Shown here piece after piece: positions 1 through 15,053 of a stretch of 64,000 nt of DNA (position 1 is its first letter; each line of letters opens with the position of its first letter). The notes below the pieces were generated by a model. That model saw nothing but the letters and a program-made list of their open reading frames with translations, searched no databases and was not told the DNA's origin. This stretch comes from Neolentinus lepideus HHB14362 ss-1 (Eukaryota; Basidiomycota; Agaricomycetes; Gloeophyllales; Gloeophyllaceae), in the NCBI GenBank assembly GCA_001632425.1, contig KV425605.1:3822-67821 (forward strand), written 5' to 3'. Position numbers and translations under genes: made by a program.

Positions 1-211
1 GGTGGTTATGAACATGAGAAATTTGATTGCATAAAGGCCTTAATCTGATTGTCTTTGCATATTTGCATGAAATTGTTCATTTGCCATTCTGGATTATTGG
101 TGCAAGCATAACCACATTATTCATATATATTAAATTATATAAATATAATATTAATTGTATGCTCAGGACTCGAAAATCCTGCCATGCATGCAATGGCCCA
201 CTACCTGCAAG

Positions 212-323
212 TTGTATATAAACTTTGTATTTACAGGATGTACTGTACGCGATTGCCCTTCGGGCAACTGACCGCTCGGGGCAAGCGCACCCGCATCATA
301 TCGTCTTTGGGTTATTTCTTCAC
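212..323 (+). repeat. 112-bp direct repeat, copy A
   Basis: This copy matches 1106-1217 over exactly 112 bases with no gap and eight differences, all of them transitions. It begins TTGTATATAAAC and ends TTATTTCTTCAC. If the outer base is trimmed at each end it reads TG...CA, as LTRs do, and it has a TATA-like TATATAAA near its left end. Confidence 0.9.
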
Positions 324-618
324 AATCACGTCTACCTGCTTGGGGGGTATAAAATTCCAAGCAGGCTTCTCAGGAGCAGCTGGAAGCCCGCCGCTCACTG
401 CGTCGCTGGTCTCGTGTTCATATGCTAAAATTTTTGTTGTCTGTTGACTACGCTGGCCAGGTCTGACTACCTACTACCCTATGCCATGCTGCCGCCGCTG
501 CCATTGTCACTGACTGTATACCCGCCGCCGGGGCCGAATCCGCTGCCACTCGTTACCATTGCCACCGCTGTGTCGCCACTGTCGCCATCCGCTCCTTTCG
601 TCATTAGTCACCGTGAAT

Positions 619-760
619 TGCCCGCTCGAGGGCCGAAGTGTCGTGATTGCCCATTCGATGGGCCGAAGTGTCGTTGTGTCGAATAACTGCCCATATGAGG
701 GCCGAAGTGCCGTGAATGCCTGTTCGATGGGCCGCAGATTGCCTTATGGGGGCCGAAGCC
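619..760 (+). repeat. degenerate tandem array (GGGCCGAAGTG units)
   Basis: Five units start at about 619, 648, 688, 717 and 740, each with the shape TGCC..nn..GAnGGGCCGAAG. Spacing is irregular (29, 40, 29 and 23 bases), so this is an old, decayed array. It lies between the two 112-bp repeats. Confidence 0.75.
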
Positions 761-1105
761 CATTACTGCTGTCACTGGAGATGTTGATGTGGAACCGTTG
801 GGATGCCGGAAAGCTTTTGGAGAGCTTGTGGGATCATCGTACGTTATTTGCTGCTGCCTTGCACCTAAGGGTCGCCCGTCGTAGCTCTTCGTGAGCATGG
901 ACTATTGGCCAGATGTCAGAGTTGGGTGACCGGGGGTACACCGCGAGGATTCGGGGAGTGCTGGGTGTCGGGGAGTGCTTTTGGATGCTCGCCTGCTGCG
1001 CTCGGGGGAGTGTGTTGGAATTCGGGATTCGGGTCGTGCTCGCGTGCTCGCATGTGGTTGCGAGGGGGGGCGCCGGAGGTGCCCATATTGGGCATGATAA
1101 GAAAA

Positions 1106-1217
1106 TTGTATATAAACTTCATATTTACAGGATGTACTGTATGCGATTGCCCTTCGGGCAACTGACTGCTCGGGGCAAGCGCACCCGTGTTGTATCGTCT
1201 TTGGGTTATTTCTTCAC
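1106..1217 (+). repeat. 112-bp direct repeat, copy B
   Basis: Ungapped partner of 212-323 in the same orientation, 894 bases further on. A purine-rich AAGAAAA lies just before it, where a polypurine tract would sit if the pair were LTRs. I see no matching target-site duplication outside the pair and no coding capacity between the copies. Confidence 0.9.
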
Positions 1218-1903
1218 GTACAACCACAGAAAGATAGATATAATTGTTATCAGATATTAGAATAGTAAGGCAGTAGTGAAGTTTTTCAAATGCAGTCAAA
1301 ATATCGCATTAAAACCGGTCAAAAGCACCTATTTTCACCTCTTATTAGTGATTTTCTGGCTGGGCCCAAATCCCGGGGCTTGGGCCGGATTTGACAGAGC
1401 TCAGGCTCTGCCAAAGTGAGGCCCTATCCCAGAGGTCGGGTCAGGCTGGGTTTGTGCCGGGCTCGGGCTAAGCCTTGGGCTTCTACAGCAGATCTTGTAA
1501 GTGCTTTGGAGGCACAAGAAATTATCAGACATGTAATTATGAACAATAAATATCTATTATGAATGCATTCCGCCTCTCAAGTGTCTACTAGGTCACGGAT
1601 ACAACCTTCATAACTAGTGTATAGGAGTTGCAGTCCGGTACCACGTGGGCACGGACATCACCGGAGAACCCAATTTGGCAGTGAGCGGTCAAATCCGGGT
1701 GTTCTGCCCTTGTAGACTCATCTGTAGCCTGATCCCATCCAGTAAATATACATAGAAAGTTCAGAAAATATGGAAGGATATAGACAAGGAGTCTACAGAT
1801 ATTATGCTAGGTATATAATGTACTTTATTGTGTCATCCGAGGCAATATACAGGCCGTGCGTAACCAGCGCCACAGTTGCCCGGTTTGGTGACCGAAAATG
1901 TGC

Positions 1904-1954
1904 GTCAACTAGTTGCCCACTTGACGGTTTCGTCAACCGATGTCAACTAGTTGC
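1904..1954. repeat. paired 13-mer GTCAACTAGTTGC
   Basis: The 13-mer occurs at 1904-1916 and 1942-1954, 38 bases apart. Its core CAACTAGTTG is a perfect palindrome. This could be a pair of protein-binding sites or a remnant of a short repeat; no gene starts close by. Confidence 0.5.
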
Positions 1955-2418
1955 GAACCGGCACAACACTGGTTACTACATGCGTGTCTCGGGGAGGTGT
2001 ACAAGGTGACTCAATACCAATCTGCCTACGAGCCATATGTCATCTTCAAGATGGAGGGACCTCATGGGTATACTGCGCTTATGCTCCAATATGATACTCT
2101 GTCTCTGGTGCGACAAGCGTTTCGTAGGAGACGGCGGCAGCAAAGCTGCTTGTCTCTTCAAGATGTATCTTTTTGGTGTTTCGTTCCGCGTCCTTGCCGT
2201 GCATCGTCTCATCCATCAGAGCCAGCAGTACGAGGAGGAGGCGACTCAGGCGAGGAAAAGTGAAGTTCGTCGCCACGATTTCCTCATGTATGCGTGATTT
2301 GATGGCACTCACTCGAAGTATAACAAGAATATATACTCGGATTGTAAGGACGCATAGTGATTATGTATCGTCGTGGAGGTATCACTATTGGTATTTCACT
2401 TCGGTCCCGCTCACATGT

Positions 2419-4210
2419 CTACTGATTCCCCGAAGTGAGATACCACTTCGGCAGCCACTCAGGAGGTGACCAGGCCTTGCCTGAGATATCGGCAATAATC
2501 ATCTGCGCCACAACTTCGGCGCTGAACGCAGGTGGCACCACATCAGGTTGTTATCCAGATGTACCGTCAAAGAGGAGTAAACGCACCAGGAGAAGGCCTT
2601 TGGCATTCCGTGACCGCTATACCCTGCAGCGATGTACTGTCCTTCGTATCCTCGACCAACATGCCCAACCTAGAGTTCCCAGTGAAGCACGAACGATATG
2701 CCGCCGGAAGTGTTGACTTACGAATGGATCCCCGATAGCTGTAAAGCCCATTATGCCGCTCTATCGGGAAGATAAATCATGGTCGTCTTGATTCCGAGAA
2801 GAGAAATACGCGCCCATTCCATCTCGGGTTCCCTGCCTTCTGCATATTTACCATGGAAAAGGTGCGGCAGATACTTCCGGAGAGCCTTGCTGATGGTCGG
2901 ATCGATGCTGGAATCGTCGGTCGTGTATGTCTCGTACCTGGGCCCAGCAGCTTCTCTGCCGCCACCCAGGATGATCAACGGATGTTCTGCCTCCGACATC
3001 ACGGGTCTGGGGAACCAGTACTCGAAGCCCGTGTTGCCCGTCCACGAAACTCTCGTCAGGTCCTCGATAGGCACGTTCGCGCGCACTGCGGCGACTTGTC
3101 CACGAGTCGGAATGATACCTTGGGGCCCGTGCATGTGCGGGAGAAGGTGCGATGCGTACGCGTTAGTAGCGTGCACGACGTACGCGCAAGAAATCGAGCC
3201 CCTGGGCGTCGAAACTTTCCAGCGACGCCCCAGTCGATCACTACGGGACTGGGAAGACAGAGGATCGATCGACATGACGGGGGTACATGTATGCAAATTC
3301 AAGGTCATCCTTGACTCGTCTTTCCTTGCCAGGTGGAACAAGTGTGTCACCAGCTTCAGAGGCCAAAGGTTGTGACCAGGCACATAGATACCGGGGAACG
3401 AAGTGCCGAATTTCTACAGAGAAAATTTAGTAATGGGGTTTACTAGTGACGCGTGATCCACTCACGGATTGCATTTCGTCTCTATTGAACCATTTGACAT
3501 GACTGAGGTCCAAGCCTGCCGCCTTCGCAGCTTCAAAGTCGGCTTTTGCATACGCCAGTTCCTCATCCAGAATTGCAAGATCTACATGTCCTCCGCTGAC
3601 GAGATCTACTTCATGCTCGATTTTCTCCGCTTTGATCAGATCGATGATGCACTTGACCGTGTGCTGCTCTATCGCGATCGACTTGACTACCTCCTCTTGA
3701 CCATATTTTTGCGAAAAGTCTCGAAAGTCGATGAAAGCGCGGGACGTCAAGTGACCGCCATTTCGACCTAGACAGAAATTGAAATATGAAGATGCAAAGA
3801 GACCCAAGAGCTGCGCACCAGTCGCTCCGGAGCCTAAGAACTCTAGTCAATGGGCAAGAAGAGGGGTAGCGCTATTATTACTGGGACTGACAAAACTCTC
3901 TCGCCTCTAAAATGACCACCTTCAATTGTACCTTTATGTCTTTCTGCTCCGCTAGCAGTTTGGACAGATGATATGCAGTAGAAATCCCGGTAATACCAGA
4001 TCCAATGATACAAATGTCCGCATCAGCTGTCAAAGGGCCTTCGCTGCCTTCTCTGGCCAGGGGATTGACGTCGGTCTCGGAACTCAGCCAGAATGATTTG
4101 GTGGGATTCGGAACTGGTAGACTTGCTCGGGGATGGTTGGTTGGTTGGGTGAGAGCAAGCTGCGCACTAGACAGCTGATTGAGGGGCACAGGGAACTTGG
4201 AAGCAGACAT
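2419..4210 (-). CDS. FAD-dependent oxidoreductase, DAO family (glycine/D-amino-acid oxidase-like)
   Basis: Seven exons join in frame to 486 residues: 4210-3892, 3833-3819, 3767-3466, 3413-2814, 2760-2722, 2669-2587 and 2521-2419. The Rossmann motif DICIIGSGITGISTAYHL lies near residue 65. Exons 1-3 build the family box SGATGRNGGH, and the last exons build SGIMGFTAIGDPF and GQYIAAGYSGHGMPKAFSC, which are typical of fungal gamma-glutamylputrescine-oxidase-like DAO proteins. The protein probably oxidises a C-N bond of a primary or secondary amine using FAD; the substrate is unknown. There is no signal peptide, so it is probably cytosolic or peroxisomal. Two oddities: exon 2 is only 15 nt, and the intron at 2813-2761 seems to start with GC (TGG|GCGCGT). 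Reading on from exon 4 without splicing reaches a stop after about twenty codons and loses the conserved C-terminus. Confidence 0.9.
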
Positions 4211-4323
4211 GACAGCCAGGCGGAATAGTTGCTCGGGAGGCCGACATGGTTTGTAATATTGTCTGTAGGGTGCTTATATCGGAACTTGAGGTAGGCGGCT
4301 ATATCGATAGATGAAGCCGCGTT

Positions 4324-5440
4324 CTAGACGCAGGCTTGCTTGAATTCAGGCTCGAGGTGCTCAACTTCGTGAGCCATGACAAAGCCGGTGCGCCACAGCA
4401 AGTTTCGGATGATGAATGTCGTGTACAAGCAAGTACTGAGCGCTAGTGAAGACGCTATTTGCGGACTCGTTTCTATAACTGCAGGCGCTTCTGCTTCACG
4501 AATTCTAGCTGGCGTGTGACTGTCGAAATCCGATGTTATCCCGGCCGGACAATATCGGTGTTTGTCCTCGTCCGCCATAGTTTCCGGTCTCTGAACATAT
4601 ATGTTATTGTACACACCATCCGCTCGTGCTGGTTTGACTGATAATCTTTCCGCATCTGCCTCGCTATCGAATGCCATTCGACCCTGGGATTTGAGGCTGC
4701 CTGAGAACCTCCGCATACGGCCTCCTCTTCGTCTTCATGCTCACATTACCTTCTGCTTCAACCTCCTGCCAGTCGTCAGCGCTGTACTCGATCTGTGTCT
4801 CATCGTCGTCCACGACAATTACTCGGGGTACGCTCTCCACCACTTCGAACTCTTTGGCTATTCCTTCATGGTATAGACGTCAAATTCGCAGTTCCCGTTC
4901 TGACCAGACGTGAACAGACCTTTTGCTTTCATAAGCTGCGCATTATCCACGAATGTGCTGAGTGTGGGTGGCGGAGGGGCTGGGGCAGCACTTTGTACCT
5001 CTTCCTCTTCCTCCTCAAAGTCCTCCTCAAAGCCGATGCCTAACTCCTCGTCGTCATAGACGAGGGTCTTCGGGATTGCACTCTTCCTATAGTTCCTGCG
5101 AGGTTGCTTCTCATTCGACGCGTATCGCGCCTTCTCCCGTTTACGCTCTTCCTCGCTCTCCTGAATTGCCTGTTTGAGTCGCATTAGTCCCCAGTTGACT
5201 CTTTGCATTCAAAAGTACACGTACCTTCAACCTAGCCTCAGCCTCCTCCTTCGCCTTCTCAGATACAAACGCCAGCTTGCGGGAGATATCATCCCGCATA
5301 ACTCGCTCATACTCCAGCACATCAAGGTCATTGGCCTGGTAGCCGTAATGGATCATAGATCTCCATTTCATCATGATTTCTACCTGCTTTTGGTCCCACC
5401 AGCGCTGGCTGCGGATTGGGTCGCTGTTGGAGGTCGCCAT
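4324..5440 (-). CDS. hypothetical acidic coiled-coil protein
   Basis: I do not recognise this protein. Four exons (5440-5225, 5169-4920, 4857-4750, 4700-4324) join in frame to 316 residues with GT-AG introns of 55, 62 and 49 nt. Residues about 55-110 are rich in Glu, Lys and Arg and look helical or coiled-coil. An acidic run of Glu and Asp follows around residues 125-135, then a Pro stretch. A hydrophobic segment containing LALSTCLYTTFIIRNLLW near the C-terminus may be a membrane anchor. If the last intron is retained, a TAG at 4664-4666 ends the protein earlier; splicing adds about 100 residues, and I prefer it because the phases match. The gene starts 1.2 kb upstream of the DAO gene's start codon on the same strand and is probably transcribed separately. 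Confidence 0.55.
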
Positions 5441-7042
5441 GATTTAGGGGAGAGCTGGGTGAGGAGCCGATGCGAACGGTTTGGAGTCGGAAGGGACAGG
5501 ATAGATGTAGTTATATATCCTGTCTTTCGAGTATGATATCTCGGTAGGGTGACAGAGCCACCGCTACCGGCGGTGAGTCAGGAGTCGTCATGGCGGTTTG
5601 GAACGTCGCCTATACGGAGGCCGGAATAGGAGCGGTCCCGTCCACGCTGTGGCGGTGCACTTCGCGTGCTTCGGGCAGAGTACCTCGCGTCGATATGTAT
5701 TTGTGTTCTTGCCACAGCCAACTGTATGCTGTGACTCATACTATGTCGCTAGGTCCTCACTCCCGGGGTGTCTGTCGCAACTGGTCCCTCTCTAGCAACC
5801 TCCTAGAGCCTTCTGCGGACTCCCTTCCTTCCCCTGACTTATACGCGGCGTGCTACACTTTGCCACATCTTCCGGATTGTCGACGCTGCAATCAGAATGT
5901 GTTCCCTCTTTGTTCAAAGCAATAGCATCAGAAAAGCTATCGACAATCACAAACTCTCTCCAATCGCAATGAGGTACAGGTCACTGGCAGCCGCGCATTG
6001 GTTGTGGTGGAGGTGGAGCCCCACTATGCTGTTTCTCGGCAGACCCGTCCTCTTTCTCTTCGATGGATGCACCGTCAAAGCCATGCTCACGTTTGTCCTC
6101 GTCCTTGTTGGCCAAGTGACGTTTTTGTACTTTTGCCCTTCTTGTACCTCCCCCGATGCTGCTTTGCTGCCCTCGGGTACGGCTCTTTATTTTCCTCTGA
6201 TCCCCGCTTTTCTGACAGAACTATTGATGCGGTCAGAAGTCATCACGCCCATGGGAGTATAGACCCGCCTCGCGCCTCCTGCTCCGCCGTCTCCTTATTG
6301 ACAACACGCTGTGCGACGTCCCATTGCAGAACCTGTGTACATCCTCGCGCCTCTAAGCGTGGTTACCGTACGAGAGGAACGTGTCAAGCGTCTATTTCCG
6401 CTAACGGATGCGTCGCCATAGTATCACGAAAGGTGCAAGACCGATGTGAGTGTACTAGTTGAAGTCTCATGGGATGCGAGCGTCTCAGGCCAGCCTGGTA
6501 TACATACCCTACGTTGCCTACGGATATGATGACACAGTCTCTCTGGTGAGTAAAGAGTCAAGTGCACTTATGCTGCTGCGAACATAGCCTACAATGCCGC
6601 GACGCTCGCTTTAAGATTCGTGGTCTGTTCCGATCAAAACAGCGGTTACCGATGCGAACATCAATAACTCGCCACTTGACGCAAAGTTCCGACATAATAT
6701 CATAGCAGCACTCTTGATAATGTCAATGATTCATGCGATCCTCGAGGCTAGCTAGCTATGACGCGAAACACCCCGTAAAGAAGCGCCTCCACCACCCACA
6801 GTCCAGCGTTGTGCACCGCTCTGTACTTTCGAACAGGAGGAAGAGACCAACGCCTCCATTTATTCCCGAGAATGGCACGATGACGTGTGCAGACACAATA
6901 TGAAGCGCTTGAGCTTCGTTTCCCCTTCTAACACATGCAATTCGCTGAAACACCAGCAAGCCACAAGGACTGACGTGTAGATGCAATACACGAGGGCGAT
7001 CAGGAAGGATCCACATCGTTATACTTTGGCCCATAACATGAG
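5441..7042. other. intergenic, no supported gene
   Basis: Plus-strand frames at 5590-5925, 5897-6262 and 5998-6462 are open but read as low-quality, Cys/Ser/Arg-rich sequence with no recognisable motif or shared splice logic. The right part, from about 6750, is the likely 3' untranslated region of the S28 peptidase. Confidence 0.5.
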
Positions 7043-9166
7043 CTAATGCCCGAAACACGGCAGCCATTCATCCAGCGCCAACTGGAACAGACCCAAGCCC
7101 AAGTAGAACGGCTCTTGAGAGACGGGGCTGTAGAATCCTACAGTTTTGAAATCGGTGTGGTTGGCGTCGGGCGTGATGAGCACGCGCAGATCCGAGACGT
7201 GCACCATGTTGTAGTGCAGCAGGCCGAAGAACGTGGTGTTCGCGGGGGAAGTGTTGCATCTGAAATACGACGGGATGAGGTGGGAGTGTGAGAGGGGAAA
7301 GGGTGACGTACGCTGGGACTGCGACGGTAGAGTTGCGGAAGGGTGAGTTGGGCTCGATGGAGGCGAGACCCATTGTGCGCCAGGGATCGACTGGTGATTA
7401 TATAACATCGTGTTGTTAGCCGTGGGGAGTTTACTTACATTCACCGTTCGTCCAGAACACATTCGAAGGATTCATATTCCAACCCCCGTACTTGTTTACA
7501 TTTTGGACCTGAGGAACGGACGGCAGTCCCTCAGGAAAGGCCTCGTTACAGCCCTGTTGAAACACCTCAAGCGACCTGAATGATGTCTCGATAGACAGCG
7601 GGTTGTTGGGGTCTCCGCGCTGGTAGAATCCTGAAATGATGGAAATGAACCCAGGACATGACTCCACTACTCATTCTCTCACCATATTCTGAGCAATACT
7701 GCCACATCCAACTACGATCCTGGACAGGATCGTCGGGATTGCCAGGAATGGAGTCATAGTCCGTCTCAGCCAAACCTATCAGGAACGCCTGGAACGCGAC
7801 TTCGATGCCGTATGTCGCTGCTAGCCCTGCTTCCACGGGAGCCTGCGTGTAGTTCTGCGTTTCCAAGATATTACAGAATGGCAGGAGAGACGCTTGGAAG
7901 CCGTAATACTACAGCGACCACTGCATTACGATCCCACATCGTATGGAAGAGGCATAAAGGAGTTACCTGATAGAAACTCAAAGGATCCATGAGGACACTG
8001 GCCGCCTGCAGGTTGGTCACATTCGCAGCCTGCTCGAGGGTCAGATTCTGAGCGCCCGTCGTATTCCCGCCAGGCCCGCTCATCTCAGCAAACAGCAGGC
8101 GGTACTTCATCTGGTTCGCGGCTGCCCGGTCACCCCCGCCCAGGGTATCGTCGACGTACTTCGTGACGGCCACCCAGTCCGCGGAGCAGTTCCTCGTGAG
8201 GCTGCGCTCCGCCGCCTCGTAGTAGCTCGTCATGTCGACCTGCGCCTCGACGGGCGCGGAGCTCGCCCACGTCGCGAATATCGTCTCGGGGTTGCGCACG
8301 CGCAAGAGCGCGCCGCGGATGCCCGGGTACGACCCCCCTAGCCATATCCACGGCGTGCGGGACGGATGGAGGAGGGTCGGGTTGAGCTCTGGGTACGTGA
8401 AGCGGTTGGCAAAATAGACGACGTCCTCGAGGGCTTGCTCGGTCGTCAGGAATTGCCACTGTGCATCGGTCGTATTTTCCTAAAAATGAACACGCGATGC
8501 ATCAGCCTCTTCGGCGGCTATATCTTGGTGACTTACGTTGACAGGGAACGGCTGCGAGTCGCCGTAGTATCGGTGTTCCCACAGGAGTGCTATACCGCCG
8601 TAGCGTTTCGCCAGCCGCATCGTCGCTGACAGGCCATGGTATTCCTGTTAGAATTCCGGAGTTCATATTCGCACATCATCGGGAAAATGGAAGTTTGTGC
8701 ATGATAGACACACCTGCAGGTAGTACGGCAGCAACGGCTCTGCGTCCTGTTCCCCGGAATCAAAGACTGAGGCACGGAAAATGCTCGCTGAATTCTATTT
8801 GGAACGGTCAATTGTCCAAGTAACGCACGGAAGACGGGCCCGCCGGGTTTGTAATATGTCGCGTTCACCCAGTAGCGGTTGGGATATGTGCCAGAGGTGT
8901 TACCGAAGTGGTCTATCGGCATCTACGCAGGGAAACAACAAATGAGCCGTATTTTTGATTCAACTGTTCACATGTGTTGTATTTCTCGGAGGGTGTGATC
9001 GATGGTGAGTACTGACATCGAAGAAAAGCGCACGGTTTTCTGCGACTTCGATGCTCGGAACCGGCGCTAGATATTCTCGGAACGCGAGAGACGGAGTGCC
9101 GCATGTCAGTAGCAGCAAGAGACAAAGTGACAGAGATCGAATGCCAGCGCCTGTTGTCCAGGACAT
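7043..9166 (-). CDS. secreted serine peptidase, family S28 (prolyl peptidase/DPP II-like)
   Basis: A multi-exon gene. The start is the ATG at 9166; the frame is open further upstream only from a GTG. The N-terminus is a clear signal peptide, LSLCLLLLLTCGTPSLA. Family blocks in order are PIDHFGNTSGTYPNRYWVN, GGPVF, LLWEHRYYGDSQPFPV and the nucleophile elbow WIWLGGSYPGIRGALLR. Next comes NGEFDPWRTMG, with the acid Asp, and near the C-terminus PDANHTDFK supplies the His, so the Ser-Asp-His triad appears complete. Several N-glycosylation sequons are visible. S28 enzymes cleave after proline from short peptides, usually at acid pH, and fungi secrete them for protein nutrition. The His context differs from the common GSHC/GAHC form. 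The gene is divergent from the GMC oxidoreductase across 1.4 kb. The last exons run to a TAG at 7043-7045. Confidence 0.92.
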
Positions 9167-12967
<3,801 letters not shown>

Positions 12968-15053
12968 ACGCTTTACCCTCCGGACAAAACGGTAGGACAA
13001 CCCCGCTTGTACATTCGAACCGAACCTTGCTCTTCTTTTGTTGTTTTGGTATACCACCGTATGGACTCCTTTTGTCACGGACATATCTTTATGTAGATCT
13101 ACACTTTACCTCATCTCAGACTCTATCCACCCACTGGACTTTATTCGATTCGATTGAATCTTGCCTGGGCTTTTGTTAGTTCATCGTTGCTACAGTTACT
13201 ACCTCATATCATGTAGCCACCACCACTCTTTTATCCCACCGGATTCGTATCGGTACTGTCTTGCATAGTCTGTAGTTAGTATGCTCTCGAGTAATGTCGC
13301 TGAGAGTGTGGCGCAGGTGTTAGTATGTAAGTAGGCTCAAATTTGCGTACATGTATGCATATTTGCTCTTCACTTGTTCTCCATCGACTTGTTCTTCGGC
13401 AACATCTAATCTTGTGCTAGTATTAATACTCTGACAAATCGACTATTCGGCAGCTGTTGTATAGGTCTTTAAAGATGTCCGAAGCTTCTCTGATCAGTTC
13501 GCTATTCCAGGTCAGTTCTTACATTATGGAACTCTTCCATGGGAGTGCTCAGGAAATATTCTATTCACCAAGGTCAGCAGGGCATGGGAACCCAACGTTT
13601 TAGAAGCGTGAGCCGCCGCCACGACTAGCTTTCAAAGAATAAAACAAGCCGATCTCACACATTTGCCCTGTCCAACAAATTTTGGATTCTTGGGTTCTGA
13701 ATCTCACCAAAATACTCACAATATTCACATTACTGTACCATTTCGATCAATTCGCCGTGTCACGCGTCACGCAGCCCTCTGGCGTGACGAAATTTAGGTA
13801 TTGTCACGCGTCATGTAGCTAGGTGGCGAAATGAAATGTCAATGTCGAAATTTCCGAACACCATTATAATGGATTACTAGCAGAAAGAAGGTTTAAAAAG
13901 GATTAAATTGGGATTAAAAGTCTGTACGGAGATTTCCGACATGTCTGGGAAACTGGTGAAGTTGGGAGCCTGCCACGTGTCGTCCGGCGAGGCGGCGGGC
14001 TGGCGAACTGACTCCGGCTGTCACGCGTCATGGTCAGCGGCGAATTGATCGAAATGGTACAGTATTTCGCTGAGCCCCCCCTTTTGTTTCAAAGTGAAGC
14101 GCTGCGCTTCCCACCACGTGGCTCAGACCCATACATGCGTGAGAAAGCTAAGTTGCCAGGATGCCCCTTCAGCCAATCCAACGCTCGGAAAAGCACTGCC
14201 ACACTGCCGCGCCGCGACCAACTTTGGCCCTTCGGGGGCGCCGCGGCGCGGCCGTGCAACCGAACGGAGCCTAAGGCAGCTGCAGAAGCCTGAGGCACTG
14301 TCCAAGCCAATTCACGGGAAGTTGCTGGGTCCCATACCTAGGCCAAAACTTCGGGTAACTATTATAGTTGACTTGAGCAAGCTTAAAGGTCAAGATATTG
14401 ACCGAGTATCTAACTACTAGCAGACAACTCCGTCGTGTTCAATAACCCAGGTGAAGAACTCGACGATATTCATCGAGCTCGAGTGCGAGGATTCACGATC
14501 TAATATAGGACCTGGACACCAGAGTGTCTGCTCTAGGTTCCCCTACGCCCGGTTCAGTAAGGCTCTTGAGATCGTTGCAGTCGCGCCCAGCTTATAATTT
14601 CAATTGAACAGAATCCGGAACATGACGAGGGGTTCCGAAAGTGCTGAACAGTGTGGCAACTTGAAGTGACGTTGGCATTTCCGACTCTAGGCCACCCACC
14701 CGTTCGCTTCTAGTGAGGGATTTGAGGTGGCCCTGCCACTCACCACGCCATGCTATCTTTAAGGCATGGAGTGACAACATGGTGACATACACGTCCTATA
14801 GCTATAATCGCGCATCTTCCGCAAGATCCGAATTTTTCTTCAGATGTTTCTGAATGGCGGGACGCTCGTGCGCAGATTTTGCGATTCCTTGCGCGAGCCC
14901 AGGGCGGGACCCTCTGAGATAAGAGGGGAGATCTGTTTGGGTTACGGCGTTGTTATGTTCCCGACAACGGGGCAAAATATTATCACTCGGATAAGATATA
15001 TAAAATGCCACAGGCGCTCCATTGTTTGTTTTCCCCCTTGTTTGCTACTCAGA
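12968..15053. other. intergenic: 3' UTR and transposon-bearing spacer
   Basis: The left part is the presumed 3' UTR of the GMC gene. The middle holds the MITE at 13733-14062. The right part, before the potassium transporter, has no convincing gene; frames near 14030-14420 and 14802-15011 are G/C-rich noise. Confidence 0.55.
13731..14064. mobile_element. MITE, Tc1/mariner-like, 25-bp perfect terminal inverted repeats, TA target site
   Basis: The 25 bases at 13733-13757, beginning CTGTACCATTTCGATCAATT, recur as a perfect reverse complement at 14038-14062. Both ends are flanked by TA (13731-13732 and 14063-14064), the target duplication of Tc1/mariner/pogo elements. The body is 330 bp with no coding capacity, so this is a non-autonomous element. 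GTCACGCGTCA occurs three times: once just inside each end (13759-13769 and 14020-14030) and again near 13804. Perfect ends suggest fairly recent movement. Confidence 0.85.

Larger units (their letters stand above)
1..2418. other. gene-poor region, repeat-bearing
   Basis: No open frame here looks like a conserved protein or joins into a multi-exon gene in either direction. The stretch carries two 112-bp direct repeats, a degenerate tandem array between them, a G/C-rich block near 1365-1480 made of variants of GGGCTTGGGCCGG, and a pair of 13-bp motifs near 1.9 kb. It looks like decayed mobile DNA next to the DAO-type gene. Confidence 0.6.

Noticed and set aside
5590..6462. Overlapping plus-strand open frames that could be a secreted protein gene
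   Set aside because: The frames are Cys/Ser/Arg-rich, share no phase-compatible splice sites and show no known motif.
14096..14110. Palindrome GAAGCGCTGCGCTTC as a terminator or operator
   Set aside because: It is an isolated 7+1+7 palindrome with no gene end or promoter next to it; chance in G/C-rich DNA is a sufficient explanation.
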